From Prevotella sp. (lineage in GTDB: Bacteria > Bacteroidota > Bacteroidia > Bacteroidales > Bacteroidaceae): a stretch of DNA of 64,000 nt. The translations under genes and the position numbers were made by a program. The stretch's first letter is position 1. The number at the start of each line of letters is the position of its first letter. Positions 37,266-46,758 of this stretch are shown piece by piece. The notes beneath the pieces are model-generated. The model searched no databases, had not been told where the DNA came from, and saw only the letters and a program-made list of their open reading frames with translations. Location of the stretch: the NCBI GenBank assembly GCA_017442825.1, contig JAFRYZ010000039.1, positions 1 through 64,000 on the forward strand. The letters run 5' to 3'.

Positions 37266-39380
37266 TTATACGAGATCTACACGACCTTTACACTCTTCCA
37301 GCACGGTCTTAGCGATAGAGCTGCTGAGCGGAGCGTGGTGATCGTATTCCATAGAACTGGTAGCGCGTCCAGAGGTGATGGTACGCAGGGCTGTTACATA
37401 GCCGAACATTTCTGCCAGCGGAACCATAGCCTTCACGATGCGAGCGCCGCTGCGGGCCTCGTCCATGCCCTGAACCATACCGCGACGCTTGTTCAGGTCG
37501 CCGATGACGTCACCCATGTTCTCTTCCGGTGTTACCACCTCAACCTTCATGATGGGCTCCATGAGCACAGGCTTAGCCTTCGGGCAAGCATTCTTGAAAG
37601 CGTTGTGGGCAGCAAGTTCGAACGACAACTGGTCTGAGTCAACCGGGTGGAAGCTACCGTCGGTAAGGGTTACCTTCAATCCTGTCATCGGGAAGCCACC
37701 GAGCACACCGTTCTTCAGACAGTCTTCGAAACCTTTCTGAACAGACGGAATGAACTCCTTAGGAATGTTACCCCCCTTGACCTCATTGATGAACTGCAAG
37801 TCGCCCTCTGTGTAGTCTTCGTCCTTCGGACCGATGGTACAGATGATATCTGCGAACTTACCACGACCACCAGACTGCTTCTTGTAAACCTCACGCAGTT
37901 CAACAGGCTGTGTGATAGCCTCTTTGTAGTTCACCTGCGGTTTTCCTTGGTTACACTCAACCTTGAACTCACGCTTCAGACGGTCGATGATGATATCGAG
38001 GTGAAGCTCACCCATACCAGAGATGATGGTCTGACCACTCTGCTCATCGGTACGTACGGTGAAGGTGGGGTCTTCCTCAGCCAACTTAGCAAGACCATTG
38101 TCGAGCTTGGCAACGTCAGCCTGGCTCTTCGGCTCTACGGCGATAGAGATCACGGTGTCGGGGAAGGTCATAGACTCCAATACGATAGGAGCATCCTCTG
38201 CACAGAGGGTATCACCCGTACGGATATCCTTGAAACCTACACCAGCACCAATATCGCCTGCATCGATGGACTCCATCGGAATTTCCTTGTTAGAGTTCAT
38301 CTGGAACAGACGGCTGATGCGCTCTTTCTTACCCGAACGTGGGTTATAGACGTATGATCCAGCCTCGACCTTACCTGAATAGACGCGGAAGAAGACCAGA
38401 CGTCCCATATACGGGTCGGTAGCAATCTTGAAGGCAAGAGCCGATGTAGGCTCTGTCTCTGACGGCTTACGTGTCTCCTCTGCATCGGTATTCGGGTTGA
38501 CACCCGGAATAGCCTCAACGTCGAGCGGTGAGGGCAGGAAGGCACAAGTATAGTCGAGCAGCGGCTGCACACCCTTGTTCTTATAAGAAGAGCCGAGCAG
38601 CATCGGGGTAAGATCCATAGAGAGGGTACCCTTACGAATAGCTGCAATCAGTTTCTCCTCAGGAATCTCCTGACCGTCGAGATACATCTCCATGACTTCG
38701 TCGTCGTAGTTGGAAGCGCTCTCAATCATCTTGTCGCGCCACTCCTCAGCCTCAGCCAGCAGGTCGGCGGGGATTTCCTCAACATCATACTCAGCGCCCA
38801 TGGTCTCATCGTGCCACAGGATAGCCTTCATCTTGATGAGGTCAACGAGACCTTTGAAGTTCTCCTCTGCACCGATAGGAATCTGAATAGGACACGGGTT
38901 GGCACCCAGGATATCCTTCATCTGCTGTACGGTCTCGAAGAAGTCTGCACCAGAACGGTCCATCTTGTTCACATAACCGATACGCGGAACGTTGTACTTG
39001 TCAGCCTGACGCCATACGGTCTCAGACTGCGGCTGTACACCGTCAGCAGCAGAATAGGTAGCGATGGCACCGTCGAGAACACGCAGCGAACGCTCCACCT
39101 CAGCGGTGAAGTCCACGTGTCCCGGAGTGTCAATCAAGTTAATCTTATACTGTTTGCCGTCATAGTTCCAGTTACAGGTCGTAGCAGCAGAAGTAATCGT
39201 GATACCACGCTCCTGCTCCTGAGCCATCCAGTCCATCGTTGCAGCACCATCGTGTACCTCACCGATTTTGTGGGTCTTACCTGTGTAGAACAAGATACGC
39301 TCTGATGTCGTTGTCTTACCGGCATCGATGTGTGCCATGATACCGATATTACGAGTTAATTTCAAATCGCGGTTTGCCAT
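37266..39380 (-). CDS. fusA: Elongation factor G
   Basis: 704-residue GTPase that drives translocation. G motifs: AHIDAGKTT (P loop), DTPGHVDF and NKMD. All five domains are present, with domain IV around [15 protein letters not shown]. Position between rpsG and rpsJ is typical. Confidence 0.98.
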   Translation of the reverse strand: MANRDLKLTRNIGIMAHIDAGKTTTSERILFYTGKTHKIGEVHDGAATMDWMAQEQERGITITSAATTCNWNYDGKQYKINLIDTPGHVDFTAEVERSLRVLDGAIATYSAADGVQPQSETVWRQADKYNVPRIGYVNKMDRSGADFFETVQQMKDILGANPCPIQIPIGAEENFKGLVDLIKMKAILWHDETMGAEYDVEEIPADLLAEAEEWRDKMIESASNYDDEVMEMYLDGQEIPEEKLIAAIRKGTLSMDLTPMLLGSSYKNKGVQPLLDYTCAFLPSPLDVEAIPGVNPNTDAEETRKPSETEPTSALAFKIATDPYMGRLVFFRVYSGKVEAGSYVYNPRSGKKERISRLFQMNSNKEIPMESIDAGDIGAGVGFKDIRTGDTLCAEDAPIVLESMTFPDTVISIAVEPKSQADVAKLDNGLAKLAEEDPTFTVRTDEQSGQTIISGMGELHLDIIIDRLKREFKVECNQGKPQVNYKEAITQPVELREVYKKQSGGRGKFADIICTIGPKDEDYTEGDLQFINEVKGGNIPKEFIPSVQKGFEDCLKNGVLGGFPMTGLKVTLTDGSFHPVDSDQLSFELAAHNAFKNACPKAKPVLMEPIMKVEVVTPEENMGDVIGDLNKRRGMVQGMDEARSGARIVKAMVPLAEMFGYVTALRTITSGRATSSMEYDHHAPLSSSIAKTVLEECKGRVDLV

Positions 39381-39458
39381 TTCTTTTTCCTTTTTATCCT
39401 TTTACTTTCTTACCTTTCTATCACTTTGTAAAAGCGCTAAAGCGAATCCCCATGACAA

Positions 39459-39935
39459 TTAGAAACGGAAATGAGCAAATGCGCGGTTAGCCTCTGCCAT
39501 GCGGTGCATGTCTTCCTTACGCTTGAAAGCACCACCCTGGTTGTTGAAGGCATCCATAATCTCTGCAGCGAGTTTCTCAGACATACCCTTACCGCCACGC
39601 TTGCGTGCAAACGCAATCATGTTCTTCATGGACACGCTCTCTTTGCGGTCGGGACGGATTTCTGTAGGAACCTGGAAAGTAGCACCACCGATACGACGGC
39701 TCTTTACTTCCACCTGAGGAGTAATGTTGTCGAGAGCCTGCTTCCAGATTTCCAATGCAGACTTCTCATTGTCTTTCATCTTTTCACCCACGATGTCAAG
39801 AGCGGTATAGAAGATGTTGTAAGAGATACTCTTCTTCCCGTCGAACATCAAGTGGTTAACGAACTTGGATACTTTCGTATCTCCGAACTTTGGGTCTGGC
39901 AATACCAGACGCTTCTTTGGTTTTGCTTTTCTCAT
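39459..39935 (-). CDS. rpsG: 30S ribosomal protein S7
   Basis: 158 residues from [15 protein letters not shown] (39935); 16 further in-frame codons upstream are not conserved. Nucleates assembly of the 30S head and lies at the exit channel. Contains [19 protein letters not shown]. Ends [12 protein letters not shown]. Confidence 0.97.
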   Translation of the reverse strand: MRKAKPKKRLVLPDPKFGDTKVSKFVNHLMFDGKKSISYNIFYTALDIVGEKMKDNEKSALEIWKQALDNITPQVEVKSRRIGGATFQVPTEIRPDRKESVSMKNMIAFARKRGGKGMSEKLAAEIMDAFNNQGGAFKRKEDMHRMAEANRAFAHFRF

Positions 39936-40116
39936 TTTGATTTTAATTTTTTGTCTGCGGAGGCTGTCCTTTCTTGTCTTCAACGTCCGCTCCCGGACAT
40001 TTACTCAACCTTTTGTAACTTTCTCCAGCAAAACGTTTTGAATTTTCTTTTTGAAGAGTCCCAAGCTCCCAGCCTTCACCGACTGTGAGCTTGCGACTGT
40101 AGTGCGTTTCGGCTTT

Positions 40117-40497
40117 TTACTTCTTAGCCTTCGGACGCTTGGCACCATACTTGGAACGGCGCTGTGTACGGTTAGCAACACCAGCGGTATCCAAAGTACC
40201 ACGAACGATGTGATAACGTACACCGGGGAGGTCCTTAACACGACCGCCACGTACCAATACGATACTGTGCTCCTGAAGGTTGTGTCCTTCTCCTGGGATG
40301 TAGGAGTTCACTTCCTTCTGGTTTGTCAAACGAACACGGGCAACTTTACGCATTGCCGAATTAGGCTTCTTAGGTGTCGTTGTATAGACACGGACACAAA
40401 CGCCACGACGCTGAGGACATGAGTCCAACGCGGGCGACTTGCTCTTGTCTGTAGCCACCTTTCTGCCTTTTCTTACCAATTGTGAAATTGTAGGCAT
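40117..40497 (-). CDS. rpsL: 30S ribosomal protein S12
   Basis: 126 residues from [14 protein letters not shown]. Sits at the decoding centre; the streptomycin loop [19 protein letters not shown] and the conserved [19 protein letters not shown] are unaltered, so no classical streptomycin-resistance change is seen. First gene of its operon. Confidence 0.98.
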   Translation of the reverse strand: MPTISQLVRKGRKVATDKSKSPALDSCPQRRGVCVRVYTTTPKKPNSAMRKVARVRLTNQKEVNSYIPGEGHNLQEHSIVLVRGGRVKDLPGVRYHIVRGTLDTAGVANRTQRRSKYGAKRPKAKK

Positions 40498-40606
40498 AAT
40501 TTTACTTTTTAAATTTATTATTGTTATTTTACTTGTAATCAACCATTTACGAACGCTCACACCACACTCTTGTTCACATACGGGCACAATAAGGCGTTTC
40601 GGGCTG

Positions 40607-40636
40607 CAAAGGTACAAACATTTATCCGAACTGAAA
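40607..40636 (-). promoter_or_regulatory. Promoter of the rpsL operon
   Basis: TACCTTTG on the minus strand at 40607-40614 with a TTTC-like -33 at about 40633-40636, 18 bp away. The leader to rpsL is about 105 bases. The rest of the divergent gap up to 40850 shows nothing recognisable. Confidence 0.6.
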
Positions 40637-40850
40637 CATTATTAAATATAGAAAATGCTTCAAAAAACAATGATTTAAGAATAAATAACCTTCATTAACA
40701 AGATTATTACTGCTCTATTCTACCTTTTAACCGGTTTAGAATCCATCCAACAATAACCAAACGTCTGATCTGAGAATTAACAAAAAGGCATATAATGGCT
40801 GCTTTTGAAGGCATTTCATAGTCAAAAAGCACTTTTTTCCTACAATTTTG

Positions 40851-40881
40851 TTTGTCAATTAAAAATATTAACTTATCTTTG
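40851..40881 (+). promoter_or_regulatory. Promoter of the lemA operon
   Basis: TTTG (40851-40854) and TATCTTTG (40874-40881) are spaced by 19 bp, a consensus match 58 bp before the lemA ATG. Confidence 0.75.
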
Positions 40882-40939
40882 CACCATATATACAATGATT
40901 TACACCTTATTAAATATAATAATAAAAACTATAAACATC

Positions 40940-41497
40940 ATGACAGCAGGAATTATTATCATTGCGATTATCGCAATCGTCGGACTTTGGTTCGTATCGA
41001 CACAACGCTCTCTCGTACAATTGGACGAGAACTGTAAGAACGCACTCAGCCAGATTCAGGTACAGCTGAACTCCCGTTGGGACGCATTGTTGGCTTTGGC
41101 AAAGACAGCTTCGCAGTATGCCAAGCACGAGAGTGAGACGCTTATCAACGTCATCAACGCACGCCGCCAGGCACCGGCAACGACTGCCGAAGCGGTCAAC
41201 GAGCAGCAGGGTGAACTCACACAGGTCATGGGCCGACTGATGGCTATCGGCGAGGCTTATCCCGACCTGAAAGCCAACGACCTGTTCCTGAAGACGATGG
41301 ACAGCGTCAACTCCTACGAAGAGAACGTACGCTTGAGCCGTATGGTCTATAACGACACGGCAACCAAGATGAACCGTGCCGTACGTATGTGGCCGTCATC
41401 CATCGTTGCCGGCATGCTCCACTTCACTGAGAAAGAATACCTGAAGACCGACAAGGAAGAGAAGCAAGAGATGCCCGACCTGTTCCCGCAGAACTAA
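40940..41497 (+). CDS. lemA: LemA family protein
   Basis: 185 residues from MTAGIIIIAIIAIVG. One N-terminal membrane segment (3-20) is followed by the helical LemA domain (LDENCKNALSQIQVQLNSRWD, RLMAIGEAYPDLKANDLF). The upstream open frame (from 40805) reaches past the promoter and is not used. It is followed after 39 bp by the DUF2207 gene, a common pair. The biochemical function of LemA proteins is unknown; a role in envelope organisation is often suggested. Confidence 0.92.
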   Translation: MTAGIIIIAIIAIVGLWFVSTQRSLVQLDENCKNALSQIQVQLNSRWDALLALAKTASQYAKHESETLINVINARRQAPATTAEAVNEQQGELTQVMGRLMAIGEAYPDLKANDLFLKTMDSVNSYEENVRLSRMVYNDTATKMNRAVRMWPSSIVAGMLHFTEKEYLKTDKEEKQEMPDLFPQN

Positions 41498-41536
41498 GGT
41501 CTTTTTATCCTGTTTCATTTCATAAAAGCTGAACAC

Positions 41537-43171
41537 ATGAGGAAACTGATGTTGACATCCATCATGCTGGGGGTGGCGCTGACTATGGCGGCACAGCATG
41601 AATTGTGCGACCTTGACATCCAAGTGGAACTGGCAGACAACGGTGATGCAACCATCACAGAGACTAGACAGATGACCATCGGCGATGAGGGAACAGAATG
41701 CTATATCGTCATCGGAAACCTCAACAACAGCCGCATTACAAGTCTGCAGGTGAGCGACGAGACGGGAACGACTTACGTTACCGAAGACGGCGACTGGAAT
41801 GTTGACCGTTCTCGTTCGGAAAAAGCCAACCGCTGTGGCATCCACACCACCAACAACGGCTACGAGTTGTGCTGGGGTGTTGGCACAAGCGGAAAACACA
41901 TCTACCAAGTAGCATACAACATCACCAACCTTGTCAAGGCTTACACCGATGGCGATGGCTTCAACTTCATGTTCGTGGCAGAAAAGATCAAGCCGCTGCC
42001 ACAGCATGTCAAAGTCACCATCAGCAAGCCCGGAACGGAAATCAACGACAGCATCGCCGACATTTGGGGATTCCGCCATTACGGTGAAATCAACTTCGTC
42101 AATGGCTGTATTGTCGATGAAACCATCCAACCTTTCAATGACGAGTCAGCGCTGATAGTCCTCGCACGCTTCAACAAAGGCATCTTCCAACCAGCCGTAA
42201 CGGTCGATGAGTCGTTCGATACGGTTATAGAGCGTGCCAAGGAAGGCAGCGACTACAGCACTCAGGAGGAGGAAGAGGACGACGATTGGCTTCTCGGACT
42301 CGGTATTGCCGGTGCTTTAATTGGTGGAGCCTACGGTCTCAGCGCCTACCAGCGCAAGAAGCTGCGCAAACGACTGCTCGGCGACGAGAAACTGTTGCCG
42401 TGGTATCGCGATACACCCGTCAACGGCGACCTGCTCCAAGCCAACGGCATCATGAAGGCACTATACGGTGGTTCCGAAAGTACAGGCAATCTGATGAGTG
42501 CAGAGATTCTACGACTCATCTACCAGAAAGCCATTACCATCACAATGGCCCCCTACGGCAGGAACAACGAGCTGAGGAAGATGCTCTCCGTGAAAGACCC
42601 TGCTACGACAAGCTGGCAATACCATTCGCAAGACGACAAGCTGCGCAAGGACATCCACCAGCTGCTCTACGATGCTGCTGGCAGCGACCACATCCTGCAA
42701 CCCAAGGAACTGAAACGCTATATCAAGGAGAATGCCACGGATTTGGAAGATCTCCTCAACCTCCTGAAGACCAAGGTGCCGTCAAAGAACATCGTTCCGA
42801 CTGACGCACAGCGTGTGGTAGGCATGAAGAAATTCCTCAAAGAGTTCACGCTCACCAACGAGCGCCACGTAGAAGAGGTTGGGCTATGGAAAGAATACCT
42901 TGTCTTCGCCACCCTCTTTGGCATCGGCGACCAGGTGCGCAAGGACATGGCAAAGATGTGTCCGGAATACATGGAGATGGACAACGTTGCCAACGCCATG
43001 ATGAACGGTACTGAAGAAGGTATACTCTTCAACAACCTCCTCATCACCAGCGCTGCAGCACCCACCCTCGTTTCACAAGCCATAGCCCGTGCCAACGGCT
43101 CCGGCGGCTCCACGTCCTTCGGTGGTGGCGGCGGCTTCAGCGGCGGCGGCTCCGGCGGCGGCGTGAGGTAA
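41537..43171 (+). CDS. DUF2207-type membrane protein with Gly-rich tail
   Basis: 544 residues. Signal peptide 1-19 (cut after TMAA), an exported beta-rich domain with ADNGDATITETRQMTIG typical of DUF2207, one membrane segment after the acidic EEEEDDDWLLGLG (about 255-275), then a cytoplasmic domain. The C terminus is GGSTSFGGGGGFSGGGSGG, the glycine tail usual for the family. Partner of LemA by position. No enzymatic motif is visible. The long opposite-strand frame here is a shadow. Confidence 0.85.
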   Translation: MRKLMLTSIMLGVALTMAAQHELCDLDIQVELADNGDATITETRQMTIGDEGTECYIVIGNLNNSRITSLQVSDETGTTYVTEDGDWNVDRSRSEKANRCGIHTTNNGYELCWGVGTSGKHIYQVAYNITNLVKAYTDGDGFNFMFVAEKIKPLPQHVKVTISKPGTEINDSIADIWGFRHYGEINFVNGCIVDETIQPFNDESALIVLARFNKGIFQPAVTVDESFDTVIERAKEGSDYSTQEEEEDDDWLLGLGIAGALIGGAYGLSAYQRKKLRKRLLGDEKLLPWYRDTPVNGDLLQANGIMKALYGGSESTGNLMSAEILRLIYQKAITITMAPYGRNNELRKMLSVKDPATTSWQYHSQDDKLRKDIHQLLYDAAGSDHILQPKELKRYIKENATDLEDLLNLLKTKVPSKNIVPTDAQRVVGMKKFLKEFTLTNERHVEEVGLWKEYLVFATLFGIGDQVRKDMAKMCPEYMEMDNVANAMMNGTEEGILFNNLLITSAAAPTLVSQAIARANGSGGSTSFGGGGGFSGGGSGGGVR

Positions 43172-43180
43172 GACCGTAGT

Positions 43181-43222
43181 CAATGGACAATGGACAATTG
43201 ATAATTGATAATTGATAATTAC
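43181..43222. repeat. Heptanucleotide repeat between DUF2207 and DUF805 genes
   Basis: Six 7-bp units running CAATGGA, CAATGGA, CAATTGA, TAATTGA, TAATTGA, TAATTAC. Same AATT family as at 4209, 44513 and 56231. Confidence 0.8.
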
Positions 43223-43265
43223 AAATTTCATTCACTATAGTATTAACCCTTAAAACCAAACAATT

Positions 43266-43742
43266 ATGACAGCAACAAAATCAATGTCATTCATGGAGGC
43301 TATCAAAGCCTGCTATGCAAAGTACTTCACATTCAGCGGTCGTGCACGCCGTTCTGAATTCTGGTGGTTCTACCTGTTTTCATCAATCGTAAACTGGATT
43401 GTCATGGGATGCATCCGCCACTTCCACACCGCTGCCGCTGAGGCTTTCAAAGACAACATCACCCTCGACAACCTGAGTGCCAAGATGGCTGAGGCTGAGG
43501 CTCTGGACAGCAAGTACCTGACGTTCTACATCATCGCAATGGTAGTTCTGCTCATTGTTACTACTATTCCTCTGTTGGCAGCTCACGCACGTCGTCTGCA
43601 CGACATCGGCAAGAGTGGTCACCTGTTGTGGCTCACCCTCATCTGCGGTATCGGCTACCTCATCCCGCTGTTTATGGTTATCAAGGACGGCGATCCTCAG
43701 CCTAACCAGTATGGTGAGTCTCCGAAGTTCAAAGAAGAATAA
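43266..43742 (+). CDS. DUF805 family membrane protein
   Basis: 158 residues. The family start FMEAIKACYAKYFTFSGRARRSEFWWFYLF is recognisable (for example FSGRARRSEFWWF), followed by three membrane segments and the DIGKSGHLLWL region with the conserved R-x2-D-x-G-x-SGH. Ends QPNQYGESPKF. The molecular role of this YhaH-like family is unknown. It is closed by a very strong terminator. Confidence 0.9.
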   Translation: MTATKSMSFMEAIKACYAKYFTFSGRARRSEFWWFYLFSSIVNWIVMGCIRHFHTAAAEAFKDNITLDNLSAKMAEAEALDSKYLTFYIIAMVVLLIVTTIPLLAAHARRLHDIGKSGHLLWLTLICGIGYLIPLFMVIKDGDPQPNQYGESPKFKEE

Positions 43743-43772
43743 TCTTTGTGTGCGAAAGCCGCATAAAAACCA

Positions 43773-43806
43773 AGAGGGTATGCTTCGAAGCATACCCTCT
43801 TTTTTG
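43773..43806. terminator. Perfect palindromic terminator
   Basis: AGAGGGTATGCTTC and its exact inverse form a 28-bp perfect palindrome (43773-43800), followed by six T on the plus strand and preceded by AAAACC on the other. It can stop the DUF805 transcript and the convergent DUF3467 transcript. Confidence 0.9.
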
Positions 43807-43819
43807 AATAGGTTATCCG

Positions 43820-43855
43820 GAGATTCCAGAAATTCCAGGATTTCCAGAGGTTTCC
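43820..43855. repeat. Four 9-bp tandem units
   Basis: GAGATTCCA, GAAATTCCA, GGATTTCCA, GAGGTTTCC follow each other between the terminator and the DUF3467 stop. Function unknown. Confidence 0.6.
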
Positions 43856-43864
43856 GTATGCCTT

Positions 43865-44182
43865 CTATGCCTCTCCGCGGTTCGGTCCGAAAGGAGCTAT
43901 GGTGCGCGAAGCCTGGTTGGGCATCTTTATCTTGCCGAACTCGTTCTCATACTTCATCACGTTCTCCTGGAGGGCTGCCAGCAGACGCTTGGCATGCTCC
44001 GGAGCCAGCAAGACGCGGCTGCGCACCTGTGCCTTCGGCACACCTGGCAGCAATGAAGCAAAATCTACTACGAACTCCGAACTGGAGTGCGAGATAATCG
44101 CAAAGTTACTATACACACCCTGTACCACGTCCTGTGGCAGGTCAATCTGCAGCTGTCCCTGCTTGTTCTGGTTGTTGTCCAT
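43865..44182 (-). CDS. DUF3467 family protein
   Basis: 105 residues, cytoplasmic, no signal peptide. Family stretches: YSNFAIISHSSSEFVVDFAS and the C-terminal APEHAKRLLAALQENVMKYE. Such proteins are widespread in Bacteroidota and have no assigned function. Single-gene unit ending at the shared terminator. Confidence 0.88.
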   Translation of the reverse strand: MDNNQNKQGQLQIDLPQDVVQGVYSNFAIISHSSSEFVVDFASLLPGVPKAQVRSRVLLAPEHAKRLLAALQENVMKYENEFGKIKMPNQASRTIAPFGPNRGEA

Positions 44183-44211
44183 ATCGTTATTCTTTTAAAG
44201 TGTTTTCTGTG

Positions 44212-44271
44212 CCATAGACGAAGCCTACAGGTGTTCTTCCCTTTTCCGATGATACCATAGGCGAAGCCTAC
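44212..44271. repeat. Short direct repeat before the DUF3467 gene
   Basis: CCATAGACGAAGCCTAC (44212-44228) recurs with one change at 44255-44271. The two copies are 43 bp apart. Nothing further is recognised between the DUF3467 start and the tRNA terminator. Confidence 0.5.
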
Positions 44272-44286
44272 TCCCCTGTCATCATG

Positions 44287-44326
44287 AAAAAAAAGAGACC
44301 GGCAACACGAGTGTTACAGGTCTCTT
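44287..44326 (-). terminator. Terminator of the first tRNA-Val
   Basis: AAGAGACC and GGTCTCTT form the outer stem and AACAC / GTGTT an inner one; on the minus strand eight T follow. It lies 6 bp after the tRNA 3' end. Confidence 0.85.
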
Positions 44327-44331
44327 CCTTG

Positions 44332-44406
44332 TGGGCGCTGAGGGAGTCGAACCCCCGACCCTCTGCTTGTAAGGCAGATGCTCTAAACCAACTGAGCTAA
44401 GCGCCC
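44332..44406 (-). tRNA. tRNA-Val (anticodon UAC), copy 1
   Basis: 75 bases reading GGGCGCTTAGCTCAGTTGG at the 5' end, anticodon stem-loop TCTGC-CTTACAA-GCAGA giving anticodon TAC, T arm GGGGGTTCGACTCCC, and acceptor AGCGCCC plus A. CCA is not encoded. Identical to the copy at 56124-56198. Confidence 0.97.
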
Positions 44407-44494
44407 TGCTCGTTGTAAGCGGATGCAATGTCTGTGCAAACCGAATGCAAAAAGTTATTTTTGCTGAGGTGCCGCCAGACTTCGCTTCGCGTAA

Positions 44495-44572
44495 GCGGAT
44501 GCAAAGGTAGGCAATAATTCACAATTCACAATTCATAATTCATAATTTCTTCCGCGCGTTAACGTTTTTTAC
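44495..44572 (-). promoter_or_regulatory. Promoter and AATT-heptad block before tRNA-Val copy 1
   Basis: Minus-strand TACCTTTG at 44502-44509, next to 7-bp repeats ATTCACA/ATTCATA (44513-44547) and a TTAACGTTTTTTA stretch. The same block recurs at 56212-56288. Between block and tRNA there is an extra segment of about 80 bp in which GTAAGCGGATGCAA is duplicated (44416 and 44491). Confidence 0.7.
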
Positions 44573-44576
44573 ATTA

Positions 44577-45302
44577 TCATCCCTTTGTGGTGGGAATCAT
44601 TAGGGAAAGTCCAATACCCCTTACTGTTTTCAATTCAAGGGATTCATCTTCTTCCATATATTTTCTCAACTTGGCAACAAAGACATCCAAGCTGCGCGAA
44701 GAGAAGAAGTCTTTGCCTTCTATCTGCCAGAAACGGCTAAGGAAGACCTCGCGGCGTACCACCTCATTCTGGTTTTCTATCAACAGCTGCAAGATACCTG
44801 CTTCCCTTTTGGTTAGCGTCTGCGTCTTTCCCGTCTCTTGATGGAGGAGCGTACATTTGCCTGTATCCAGTACAAACTTGCCGAAACGGTATAATGAAAC
44901 CTCATTCCGACTGTCTTCCTTCCTCCGCATGCGTAGCAGACTACGGATATGTGCGTCCAACTCCTGCGGAATAAACGGCTTCTTCACATAATTGTCAATA
45001 CCGATGGCATAACCTTCCAACAGACTGTTTGCCGACTTCACGCCTGTTGCCATGAGGATAATCGTGTCGTGGTCCACCTCACGAATCCTTCTCACCATCT
45101 CCATACCGTCCATCTCCGGCATCTCGATGTCAGCCACAATGACATGTGGATTGAATGTCTTCCAAGCCTCCAATCCCTTTTTACCGTTATTAGCGATGTG
45201 TACCTCGTAGCCTCCGATGATGTCTTCCAACGTCATCTTCTCCATGTAGGCAAGGTTCTCGTCGTCTTCAGCTATCAGCAGTTTGATATAATCCTTTTCC
45301 AT
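44577..45302 (-). CDS. OmpR/PhoB-type response regulator
   Basis: 241 residues. Receiver domain with phosphorylation site D58 (VIVADIEMPEMDG) and switch lysine in YVKKPF; winged-helix DNA-binding domain from about 135, with LTKREAGILQLL and the recognition region SLDVFVAKLRKYME. It overlaps the kinase gene by 28 bases. Regulators of this class bind direct repeats of about 11 bp; two such arrays lie nearby (46636-46679 and 47691-47734), so it probably controls the peptide gene, the lipoprotein gene and perhaps its own operon. Confidence 0.94.
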   Translation of the reverse strand: MEKDYIKLLIAEDDENLAYMEKMTLEDIIGGYEVHIANNGKKGLEAWKTFNPHVIVADIEMPEMDGMEMVRRIREVDHDTIILMATGVKSANSLLEGYAIGIDNYVKKPFIPQELDAHIRSLLRMRRKEDSRNEVSLYRFGKFVLDTGKCTLLHQETGKTQTLTKREAGILQLLIENQNEVVRREVFLSRFWQIEGKDFFSSRSLDVFVAKLRKYMEEDESLELKTVRGIGLSLMIPTTKG

Positions 45303-46600
45303 GATGACTCTTTCGGTATGGTGATGGTAAACTCCGTGAACTTTTTCAGTTTGCTTCTGACGGTGACCTTGCCGCCGTGTGCGTGGATGACGCTTCGCAC
45401 GTAGGCAAGTCCCAAGCCGAAGCCTGCAATCCTGTTCTTGCTCTTGCGCACGGCATCGGCACGTTCGAACTTCTCAAAGATGAGCCGCTGGTCCTTCTCA
45501 GAGATGCCGATGCCGTTGTCCCATATCCTGATGACGGTATTGTTGCCCTGCTCCTCTGCCGAGATGCGGACCTCCACCGTCTCTTTCGAGTATTTGACGG
45601 CATTGTCGATAAGGTTGTTCATCACCTCCTTGAAGTAGTCCTCCTCCACGTATGCGTCCTGCGCATCAATTTGAAGGTGGAACGTCACGGGCTTTTTAGC
45701 TTTCAGCGTATAGGCATCCGTCACCTCCCTGATCATCGGCTCCAACGGCACCGTCGTCTTGTAGATTTCCACTGACGGATTCTCTAATTTCGCAATTGTC
45801 AGTACCTTCTCCGTCTGTGCCAGCAGGCGGTACGACTCCTGCTCCATGATACCCAGGAACTTCACCTTATCCTCCGGCTTCTCCTCTATCTTACTGCTCA
45901 TCAGTGCCTTGACACCGAGGATGATGGAGGTCAGCGGCTGCTTCATGTCGTGAATCATCGCATAGGTGTAATCCCGCCGCTCCCGTGCTATCCGTTTCTG
46001 CAGCCTGATAATACGGATTTGTTGAAAGATACTGATGAGAATTAATAATGCTACTACAAAACTGGCAATAATTGTAATGCCCAGTTTCTTTGCAAGAATC
46101 TGATAAGGATTTGTTAAAGAAAGTCTTATCGTAATAGGAGTACTCTGGCGAACAAAAATAGGAATTGTGTTTATCCTTCCAAATATATTATAAGTATCCT
46201 TTTGTGTTTGTTCTATAACGGTATCTTTCTCCTCTTTGTACAAGATGAAATCTTCTTTAATCTGATGGGAAAGAAGATTCTTATGTACAATCTTACAGAG
46301 ATCCCTCATTGATAGGTCCTTACTTGTTTTCTTTATGAGATCTTCATTTAAAACAGCAAAATTGGGTTCGTGGGAATCTTCTGTTGATGCTATGATAGGA
46401 ACACTATCAGGTACAAGTTTCATACGATTATCTGATTCCTCGAAAAGAGAAGATTCTAAGATTTTATAGAGGTCGTTGGATATATTTGAGCATGTATATA
46501 TATATGCATTTACCAACCATATTACTTGCAATACGGCAACAGCTACAATCGCAATGATGCTAAATGCTTTGTAAGAATCTGTTTTGTTGTAGAACCTCAT
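45275..46600 (-). CDS. Sensor histidine kinase of the peptide locus
   Basis: 441 residues from MRFYNKTDSYKAFS (46600); 21 further in-frame codons upstream lie over the promoter and are rejected. Membrane segments at about 12-34 and 172-192 flank a periplasmic sensor domain of roughly 135 residues. The phospho-acceptor is H217 in AMIHDMKQPL, then the ATPase boxes NNLIDNAVKYS, RIWDNGIGI and GFGLGLAYVRS. It is transcribed divergently from the double-glycine peptide, so the exported peptide or envelope damage may be its signal; that is inference. Confidence 0.93.
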   Translation of the reverse strand: MRFYNKTDSYKAFSIIAIVAVAVLQVIWLVNAYIYTCSNISNDLYKILESSLFEESDNRMKLVPDSVPIIASTEDSHEPNFAVLNEDLIKKTSKDLSMRDLCKIVHKNLLSHQIKEDFILYKEEKDTVIEQTQKDTYNIFGRINTIPIFVRQSTPITIRLSLTNPYQILAKKLGITIIASFVVALLILISIFQQIRIIRLQKRIARERRDYTYAMIHDMKQPLTSIILGVKALMSSKIEEKPEDKVKFLGIMEQESYRLLAQTEKVLTIAKLENPSVEIYKTTVPLEPMIREVTDAYTLKAKKPVTFHLQIDAQDAYVEEDYFKEVMNNLIDNAVKYSKETVEVRISAEEQGNNTVIRIWDNGIGISEKDQRLIFEKFERADAVRKSKNRIAGFGLGLAYVRSVIHAHGGKVTVRSKLKKFTEFTITIPKESSWKRIISNC

Positions 46601-46608
46601 ATTGATGG

Positions 46609-46616
46609 CAAAGGTA
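46609..46616 (-). promoter_or_regulatory. -7 box of the kinase-regulator operon
   Basis: TACCTTTG on the minus strand, 9 bp before the kinase ATG, so the mRNA would be nearly leaderless. No TTTG is at -33; the four 11-bp repeats begin 20 bp upstream and may take its place. Confidence 0.5.
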
Positions 46617-46635
46617 CAACTTTTATGTGAAATCT

Positions 46636-46679
46636 TAACGTAAAAATAACGTAAAGATAACATTACGTTAACATAGTGT
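46636..46679. promoter_or_regulatory. Four 11-bp direct repeats, regulator binding site copy 1
   Basis: TAACGTAAAAA, TAACGTAAAGA, TAACATTACGT and TAACATAGTGT follow each other without gaps. The 11-bp step matches one helical turn and is the pattern used by PhoB/OmpR-type regulators. The array lies between the divergent kinase and peptide promoters and takes the -33 place of the latter. Confidence 0.8.
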
Positions 46680-46694
46680 TTAGAAAAGGTGCCT

Positions 46695-46702
46695 TACCTT
46701 TG
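46695..46702 (+). promoter_or_regulatory. -7 box of the peptide operon
   Basis: TACCTTTG begins 16 bp after the last 11-bp repeat and 64 bp before the ATG at 46759. The segment CATAGTGTTTAGAAAAGGTG before it is nearly identical at 47728-47747. Confidence 0.7.
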
Positions 46703-46758
46703 CACCCGAAAGTTCTGGAACTACTTAATAAATGTCTAACAATTAAAGTTTAAAGAAA

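Noticed and set aside
39936..39983. 16-residue extension of S7
   Set aside because: Conserved S7 proteins begin at MRKAKPKKR; the extra codons are not conserved.
41396..42130. Long open frame antisense to the DUF2207 gene
   Set aside because: No family motif, no start signal, and its length is explained by codon bias of the gene on the other strand.
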